Shown here: positions 27,701-37,800 of the stretch, one piece after another
Layout of the letters: each line of letters begins with the position of its first letter
How positions within the stretch are numbered: position 1 is the first letter of the stretch
Source of the DNA: Homalodisca vitripennis
Taxonomy: Eukaryota; Arthropoda; Insecta; Hemiptera; Cicadellidae
Direction of reading: 5' to 3'
Length of the DNA: 64,000 bases
Assembly (NCBI RefSeq): GCF_021130785.1
Contig: NC_060213.1
Location: forward strand, 130,276,001-130,340,000
Notes under the pieces: model-generated
What the model saw: the letters and a program-made list of their open reading frames with translations, nothing else
What the model was told of the DNA's origin: nothing
The model's database searches: none
Translations under genes and position numbers: made by a program

Positions 27701-30700
27701 TTACTAAAAACTATATCTAGAACATATTTTTTTTCACAGCGACCAATGACGCTAGTGATGATGAATATCTGCCCATCACTACCAGTGAAGACATAGCCCT
27801 ACTGACCCGGGCCAGTGACATGCACCATGACACGTACGACAGTGTAACCAACCCAGGTTAGTGCAATACTACATATTCTTGATCATGTGGTAGGGTTCTT
27901 CTATATCGTACTCAGCTGGGCTGTTCCCCTTCACAACACTTATGCAAACACTTTTACGTGATTTAAAGCTAAAATTTGTGCTTGGCATAATTTTTATTGA
28001 AATTTCTCACATCTCTAGCGATTATGCCATGGCCACAGAAGTAACCTCAAATGATTGATAATGTATGAACAATTCATTAAATTAATATACAGAGTTTAAA
28101 AAAGTCCCGCACTGGCTTTTTAATTCCCGAACGATTACAGGTAAAGCAATAAAACTTGGTACATCATTACTGCACCTACAAATGTGCTTTTTGAAGTAAC
28201 TATCATTTTTTTTATCATGTCAAGAGGATCGCCCGAAGGATTCAGAATAAAATCTTAAATGAGAGCATAGGTCGAGTAATACATCAAATTAAAAGTCTTT
28301 ATTAGTAAAGTACAATTCCGCAAATCCGACCTCAAAGGGTTCAATGTTTAAAAAATTATGCTGGTTTATAGTTTGAAACGTTTACAATGTAGGTCCTGTT
28401 CTAGATGGTTTAATATTGTTGTCTTGGCTCAAGTTGTGAAAGTTAAACTTAGTAAGTGAATACTAGACTTAAGAAAAAGTTTTTAAGGCAGTAGACATCC
28501 AATGTAGAATGGTCTACAAGGAGTTTTTACCGTAAGCTTAGCTCAAAATGTACATCATTATAAAGGGGCTGTTTAGCAGAGATGAATGCTAAAAGGAAAA
28601 ACCTTTTATCAGTTATTATAATAGCAAATTCTTATTTTTAGGTTACTTCGCTTGATGTACATCTTACATTACACTTTAAAACAGTATATCTCGAGCTATG
28701 CTTACGTTAAATGTTTTGCCGAACTCCTTGTTGGATGTGATGAGTCACTAACTATGTATATATATATACAAAACATAAAATAATTTTTAATCATAATAAC
28801 TTGATTTTTATAATTTTTTTATTTGACAATGCTTTGTTATATATTATAGGCTGTAGTGATGTACATGTAGTGCCCTCGGGCTTCTAGTACAAAATACTGA
28901 CAATCGTCAAAAATGCCCCACTTTGTTTTTGCTAATGTTTAGCAGCAGCACTCACGTTACATTCTCCTCAATGTGTAAGATTTAAAAAATGATATCAGTG
29001 CTGTATTACACCAAAGTAAGTGTACTGCCACAATGAATAGTTTGTGTCAGGTTCTCAACAAACTCCACAATACAAGTAACCTATATTTACCAACAGATGC
29101 CATTGATAGCAAGTACAACATCTGTTGTGAACCTTACAACAAAAAAGTGTTAATTCCACAGTTTGTGTGTTGCAGATACCTCGTCAGATATTGTGTCCGG
29201 GTTGGCTGTGATGCCTTCTCACGAGGAAGATTCCCTCGGTACGTTTCTCTGATATTGTGCAATTGTAACGTTGAAGTCGTGCAAAGGTTGTGTGTCTCTT
29301 ACACCACTCCTTAGCATTACGTCTGTTCACTGAATCTTCAAGGTTTTAATTATAATATTACACAAATAATATTTGCTAAATCAGTATTAAATGAATGTAA
29401 AGTTATAATTTTTAAAATTAAATAAATAGAGAACAGACAAAATGCATTGTCCATTTTCACTACATTGTCTAAACTATGGTCTCGTTAAAAATATAAATAT
29501 TGGAATTGCATGTCCCCTCTCCCTATATAACACTCAATCAAAAATTCAAGAACATATGAATACTTAGTGCCATAGCTCCTGTACTCTAAAACTATGTTTA
29601 GATTGATCAGAGATTCATTTAGATGAAATGGTGGAGGTTTCTTTGCTATAATTTTTCTCTCTGTAATAATATATTACTATGTGAGTTTCTTATTTCAGAT
29701 AACATATTCTCTGCAGATTTAGATTTCTAATGTGAATTGTTTACCTATTTCCAAAGCATAGCATCACAAAATATAAATAATAATAAGTTAAAATATGATG
29801 ATAACCTGACATGGAGTAAACAGATGTTACGCCAAATTAATATTTTTATAAATATTAAAGAAACAGCTAAAAATCAAAAATTACTCGAGACAGTATACGA
29901 CTAATAGCCACGTTTGGATTTAGAAATGCTATTTTATGATCTCCTCATAAAAAACTCTCTACCCATCTAGGAAGCTTCTGGCAGTCAATAATAAAACCTC
30001 TACCTCTGTCAGATTTTCACTGTTTACAAAATCATTTTTAACAATATAATGGTGGATTCTCTGCAGTGCTGACTGTACCATGATTTGGACTGATAGTGTA
30101 TTTATATTGATGAAGTTTTGGAAGTGGGTGTATTTGTACAGGTAATCTGAGAGTTTTGTATCAATAGTAAAGTTTGAAGTGAGTGTACTTGTGCAGGTGA
30201 TCCTGAGTGTATTTGTATTAATGGTAAAGTTTAATGTGAGTGTACTTGTGCAGGTGATCTAAGTGTATTTGTATCGATGGTAAAGTTTGAAGTGAGTGTA
30301 CTTGTGCAGGTGATCTTAGTGTATTTGTATCAATGGTAAAGTTTGAAGTGAGTGTACTTCTGCAGGTGATCTAAGTGTATTTGTATCAATGGTAAAGTTT
30401 GAAGTGAGTGTACTTGTGCAGGTGATCTGAGTGTATTTGTATCAATGGTAAAGTTTGAAGTGAGTGTACTTGTGCAGGTGATCTAAGTGTATTTGTATCA
30501 ATGGTAAAGTTTGAAGTGAGTGTACTTGTGCAGGTGATCTAAGTGTATTTGTATCAATGGTAAAGTTTGAAGTGAGTGTACTTGTGCAGGTGATCTAAGT
30601 GTATTTGTATCAATGGTAAAGTTTGAAGTGAGTGTACTTGTGCAGGTGATCCGAGTGTATTTGTATCAATGGTAAAGTTTGAAGTGAGTGTACTTGTGCA

Positions 30701-31829
30701 GGTGATCCGAGTGTATTTGTATCAATGGTAAAGTTTGAAGTGAGTGTACTTGTGCAGGTGATCTGAGTGTATTTGTATCAATGGTAAAGTTTGAAGTGAG
30801 TGTACTTGTGCAGGTGATCTGAGTGTATTTGTATCAATGGTAAAGTTTGAAGTGAGTGTACTTGTGCAGGTGATCTGAGTGTATTTGTATCAATGGTAAA
30901 GTTTGATGTGAGTGTACTTGTGCAGGTGATCTGAGTGTATTTGTATCAATGGTAAAGTTTGAAGTGAGTGTACTTGTGCAGGTAATCTGAGTGTATTTGT
31001 ATCAATGGTAAAGTTTGATGTGAGTGTACTTGTGCAGGTAATTTGAGTGATCTGGAACCTGGTGCCAGCCTATTGCCTCTAGACACTGTGGACGATTCGG
31101 ACAGCAATCCTGATGACCACCAAATACAGGTACTGCATCAGCTTACTGTAGGCTCAAATACTTTAGATTTAATTTCATTCCTACTGCTAGAATTTAATTA
31201 ATATTAACGAATTATAACTTCACCTTCTGACGCTCCTTAATATTGCGACGTTACAATATGTTTTATCAACACTGTTACGTCAGGTATCCATGCATTAGCT
31301 TTTCGTTGTAGGTTAAAACAAAAAACGCACAGTACACAATACAGTTCCACATAAATAAATTAAAATATTCCAAATGAACACAACAACACAGTAGCAACAT
31401 GTTTTCATTTGTGCTTGACGGAACAGTTTAAAACTACTGGAGTAAGGAGCTTCTTGTAGATGGACTTTGTTCAGTGAACCATTATTTCCAGATGCATTTA
31501 TGTGTCAAATACAAGTTTATTTTATCATTCAGAAGATGTCACAATATTGGTTAAATGCAGTGTTAATGAATGTCAGAAGATAAATTTATAATTTATTAAT
31601 AGTTAAGGTTCAGTAATAGGCTATTTTACATGCCCTACTTATGCATTTGTTTAGTGTTAAGGTTAGGTGTAAAAATTGACATAATAGTCCTAAATTTGCT
31701 TGTAAAATTAAACAATGTATTCATTCATTTGTAATTTGCGGTACCAAACATATTTTTCTTTAGTGAAATACAGAAAAAATTTATATTATTGGTTTAACAA
31801 TTTATTATCAGTAAGCTTTTAACTTTGTA

Positions 31830-31869
<40 letters not shown>

Positions 31870-34800
31870 GGAACTGTAATTTAATTTCAGATTACATCTG
31901 TCAGGATAAATACAAAGTCCTTTTAACTTATTGACAATTTTAAATAATACAGCTAATTCACAGAATATTTATTAGTCATATTTTGCTATCATGTTGTACC
32001 TTTTCTGAATATATATTTAAGAATATGAACAAAAACATTGATCAGACTTTTTGTTACTATCTTTGAAGGTATGCAGATTATCGCATACATTTTTAAGTTC
32101 ACACCGTGTCAAACATTAAAATTTTGAGATATTACTTCTCACTGTAGAGAGTCATCTTTAGTCACTGTTTCAGTTTTAAAATCAGCTGACTGAAGATGGC
32201 CGAATGTAGTGCACGTATGATATTGTATCAGCAATTTTTGACCTAAGAACTAAGCAAACATAAGTTGATTGGCATTTGTTTCCAATAACATTTATGCCTT
32301 ATAAAAACAACTTGTGATATATCATTATCAAGCTTGTCTTACCAACCACGCTGCGCAGTTACACACTTAGGACTGACCAAGTGGCAGAACTGACAAGGAC
32401 CGGGGTACTAAGTTGTGTTTTTAAAAATAGTTTTTTGTATCGTAAGTTGGATGGGGTATAGACGGATATTTTCAAAAACGTAAAGCAGAGTTTCCTAAAC
32501 GACTATATCTACCCTAACTAATTCAATGAATTGAATATGAGAATATGAGATTTTTATTTTTTGAAATTAGTGTTTAGTCAAAGTTATGTTTGCGGCTTAT
32601 GAATGAATGCTTTATTCCTATAAAGCGCTCAGATAAATACTTGATTTATTTTTCTGAAATACTTACCAAAGTATGTGATTTACATTAATAATGTTAAGCA
32701 ACACTTACATAATCTTCCAGAGAAATTTTTACATAGATTATGGTGTTACTGCCTGTATCGTCGTCATCTTGGAAAAACCCCTCCTCAGTGATCGAACCAA
32801 ATTATTTCTCTAGTACCAAGCTTTATATCAAAAGCATTCTATTGTGTCACACACACATATCCTCATCTCATATATCCCTTGGAATTTACATTCTCAATAA
32901 TGATTATTCTTCAATTTGAGATTGCTAATCAAATAAAAAATCTCGTTTTTATTAAGTGTTCCAGTATTATTTATTTATTGTAACGTCAATCAATTTTTGT
33001 ACCAAACTATGTGTTGCTAAGAAAGTCTGTTTCTATCAAGTAAACAAAACTAAGGTTCCTTAGAATGCCACAATAAAAGAAGGGAGGTCGATCAGACATC
33101 TGAATGTGTCCACAAAGTTAAAAACATTATTTTCACGAGAAGCTAAATCTGAAACAGTAAAACTGAAAATACTGAGTAAAGGCACCTCCAAAACTACGAC
33201 AGGGAATGAAGTGGGATACTTGTCACCCAAATTTTAAATAGAATGTCAATCTGTGGGCAGTTCCAAAGTGGACATTTCAATGGCGATTCCTCGAGTGACG
33301 AGGAAGCGTTCTCGAAAGACTTGGTATTCACGGAGACCGAGGAAAGGAATGCCGCAGTGCTGCAGGGCCTCTCTAGTTACATCTCTCAGGTCAGTACAGC
33401 ACCAGTTGTTAATTCAGTAGTCAGGAGTCTCTTTATCTATCATCAATAAGCTCCTTGATATAAGTTCGGGAATTTAATGATGCATGTTTGCACACTTCCT
33501 CTTTCTTCGCGACATACATACCTTATTTTAACTGAGGATGGACCACACGGTACCGTATACGCCAAACAATACCCGCGGGTACTTTCTTTGATGATGTTAT
33601 TTGATTGGCCGACGAGTTTTCAGTTCCTCCACTAGGTTATGGCAATTGTCAGGTGAATTTTGGAATGATTGATTTTCATTATGAATTGAGCGACAATTTC
33701 GTGCAACAGTTGGCTATTCTGATTGTTTGGAAATAAAATAATCAATTTACATTAGAGTTTTGAGATTCTGTAAACAGTAAGCGTGGTGTAAAGTGACAAC
33801 CAATTGACTAACAATTGAAATTCAAATATTTTTACCCTCAGAACCAAATGGATTTTTAATTTTTCAATGGAAATCTTTGTGTGGGTGCCTAGAGTCAATT
33901 AAAAATATTAAACTACCATATACAATTTTAAAATTGTATTTTATTACTTTATATTTTTAGTATTAATTTTGCCTAATTGCCTAGCAACAATCAGATTCAT
34001 ACCAGATCTACCACTAAAAATAAAATTCTGTGGTTCATTTGCTTGCCTTGGCCATTCCCCCAAGTTTGACGGTTAGGCCATGTTACATCATTTTCTTGAA
34101 TTTCTTTATCGCTACTTTTACTCAGAATATCGTCATCACTTTCTTACCATCACTCACTTAATTGTTACTTTTATTGAGTATGTTCTCCAAAAATTTACTA
34201 AAACTCAGAAATAATGCAATCTTGACGCGACGCCATTTCAGACAGCAACTAATCAAAACAAACAATCAACAAATGAAACGGCAACAAACAATCAACAGTA
34301 AACAACAATGGATTTCAATAGAGTCGGCCAGTACAAAAAAGGAGATAAAAAGTTGGAGATTAACTACAGACCTAAATCAATTTTATCAGTAGTTCTTTTT
34401 TTTATTTTTTATTCCAAAAATTTCCTTATCAAAAATATTTTAATCTCTACTATATATATGAACAAATATCTCAGCATTTTGAAAGCCTTTCTATATGTTC
34501 AGATAATCAATATGGTTTTAGGCCTAAAAATTTAAATGTGATGCTGTAGTTCAACTAGTAGATAATACTGTTAATGATTTGGAAAAAGGTTCATAATTTA
34601 GTTTTACATCATTTGACATGTCAAAGGCTTTCCATACTGTAAAACATAATGTATTGAATATGAAACTTTCTTACTATGGGTCTGAACCTGGTTCAAAATC
34701 AAACATGGTATGTTTTAATAGACCATTGATATCATAAATAGTATTGGCAAATGTAAATTATCAATATGAGGAAAACTTTTCGACTCCAAAATTACAAACT

Positions 34801-37800
34801 TTAGAGATTTTTGTAGTTTTGAATTATCAATATAAGGAAAACTTTTTGACTCCAAAACTACAAACTAGAGATTTTTGTAGTTTTTAATTCTCCATATTAT
34901 TATAGCTTTTACTAATTACGATACTCTTATTTAGCAATCGCAATAAAGGATTATTTTATTATTATTTGAAGGAAGTTTTTATTTTTCAGACTCTATTACT
35001 CCATTGTTCTCTGGTCATGTATAGTAGGAAAAATTATTGAGCTCAATAGTTTATTCTATTTCTTGAGTTTTTTTATTTAACAACATAATATGTAGATACA
35101 GATTGACTAATATCACAGCAATTTTTAACCCTAGAATTGACCCTAAACTGTGCCTGCAAGCCTACTTTATCTGATTTGTAGAAGTTTTTTTGTAGTGCTT
35201 TGAGGTATGTTGGTTTTACTCAACTATCCACTTGTTATGTAATTGTTCAGCATGAAATAAAGACTACTTCTACTTATAGCATAAAAGAAAAAATAGTGTT
35301 TCGTCCTAAGAACCAAATGTCAAGTCAAATGTTAGTTACAATATCTACGTTTCACCTTTTATGGCTCATATAGTTCGCTAAATTTACATTAGACATTGCT
35401 GGAATGTTATCGACAGTATTTAGATGCTACAACTTATAACTAATTTATTTTCTATGGGTGGCTAACCTTTCCTGCTTCTTTTTTTTTTGTCATCTGGTTT
35501 CACTTGTCAGCTGTTTGGTTCATTCCGATGATTTATTGTGCGACATATGTTTTTATGTGCTGCGATGGATTGTGAAATCTATATGAAACAGGTGAATATG
35601 AACTAAGAAGTGTATGCATATTGATTATTTTTTTAAATTAGATATCTCCCAAAACGCTTCGATCAAGAAAAGACGTAAAAGTGTTTGACACTTAGAATTG
35701 CTCATATGGATAAAACTCAGTCGTTCAGCTTTGAAACAGATACCTGTTGTCTAAACAAAAATTCCTGAAGTAAGATTACATGGTAATATAAGCAGTGTGA
35801 TTGAGTGTTACAAAATCTAATAAACGTATGAAACAACTCTTTGATACAGTTCAGTTATTTTTTTGTCTTTCATACTCTTTAAGAATTATCATTCCTATGA
35901 GGTTTTTTTACCAAAAGTGACAAAAATCTATGATCACAATACTCTAGATCAGTCAAGTATATTTCACTCCCTGGTAGATTTGAGTGTGTATAATGACAGA
36001 TTGTGTGATGATGTAGGCTGAGACCAGTAAAGTGCGTTCGGTCAGTCTGCTGGCGAACGTGATTTCGGCTACAGCAGACGACAACCAGGGCACGTCGGTG
36101 GACATCGACATTAACAATGATGACTATATTTAACTTCCTGTAGATTTGAGTGTGTATATCTGATGACAGATTGTGTGTTGATGTAGGCTGTGACCAGTAA
36201 CGTTCTCAGCTCAGTCAGTTTGCTGGCGAATGTGATGCGGCCACAGCCGACGATAACTGATCGAAATTCAATAATTGATCTCCATTTTGTTATTTGAATA
36301 TTGTTATATTGTTACCAATTTTATTGTTTGATTTATTCATGGTTTTATTAATTTTATTGTTTTACTAATTTTATTGTTTTATTTTGTTAATTGTTTTAGT
36401 AATGTATTGTTTTATTTGTTAATTATTTAACTAATTTTATTGTTTTATTTGTTAATTAGGTTAATGAATGATTGTTATTACATTATGGTGTACTACAATT
36501 TTAATGTTATCTGACTCAGGAATGCTTTACAAAATAAATGTTTGACATAGGTTTTAATACTGTTAATTAGTTTATAGTTAATTTATTCATAGCTGAAAAT
36601 ATTAATACTGTTATTTATAATAGAGCTTATTTATTTGTTAGCAAATCATTTTAGCTAGAATCTTGTTAAATCTATTAGTACTAACGATGGGAGACCGAAA
36701 AAAGGGAAATTTCTGACTATGTCATCTGTCTTACCAGCATAGCTGGATCTTGTAAGATGTAATATGACAATAAACATTCATTCATTCATTCATAACCAGG
36801 GAGGCGGACTCCGACAGTGACAATGATGACTATATTTAACTTCCTGTAGATTTGAGTGTGTATACCTGACAGATTGTGTGTTGATGTAGGCTGTGACCAG
36901 TAACGTGCTCAGCTCAGTCAGTTTGCTGGCGAATGTGATGCGGCCACAGCCGACGATAACCAGGGAGGCGGACTCCGACAGTGACAATGATGACTATATT
37001 TAACTTCCTGTAGATTTGAGTGTGTATATCTGATGACAGATTGTGTGTTGATGTAGGCTGTGACCAGTAACGTTCTCAGCTCAGTCAGTCTGCTGGCGAA
37101 TGTGATGCGGCCACAGCCGACGATAACCAGGGAGGCGGACTCCGACAGTGACAATGATGACTATATTTAACTTCCTGTAGATTTGAGTGTGTATACCTGA
37201 CAGATTGTGTGTTGATGTAGGCTGTGACCAGTAACGTTCTCAGCTCAGTCAGTCTGCTGGCGAATGTGATGCGGCCACAGCCGACGATAACCAGGGAGGC
37301 AGACTCCGACAGTGACAATGATGACTATATTTAACTTCCTGTAGATTTGAGTGTGTATACCTGACAGATTGTGTGTTGATGTAGGCTGTGACCAGTAACG
37401 TGCTCAGCTCAGTCAGTTTGCTGGCGAATGTGATGCGGCCACAGCCGACGATAACTGATCGAAATTCAATAATTGATCTCCATTTTGTTATTTGAATATT
37501 GTTATATTGTTACCAATTTTATTGTTTGATTTATTCATGGTTTTATTAATTTTATTGTTTTACTAATTTTATTGTTTTATTTGTTAATTGTTTTAGTAAT
37601 GTATTGTTTTATTTGTTAATTATTTAACTAATTTTATTGTTTTATTTGTTAATTAGGTTAATGAATGATTGTTATTACATTATGGTGTACTACAATTTTA
37701 ATGTTATCTGACTCAGGAATGCTTTACAAAATAAATGTTTGACATAGGTTTTAATACTGTTAATTAGTTTATAGTTAATTTATTCATAGCTGAAAATATT

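Larger units (their letters stand above)
18768..27739 (+). other. RETREG intron of about 9 kb
   Basis: The intron is bordered by gtaagt and ttttcacag. Two LINEs occupy 20.4-27.3 kb. The stretch 19200-19770 shares blocks (gaaactgtgaatg, gttagttctacccc, ttggac-attaaagt-ggccga, cgatcgtctca) with 51130-51330, so both are copies of a dispersed repeat of unknown class. The rest shows no exon. Confidence 0.6.

Noticed and set aside
30113..31037. CRISPR array
   Set aside because: Units are contiguous without variable spacers, in an animal intron; it is a minisatellite.
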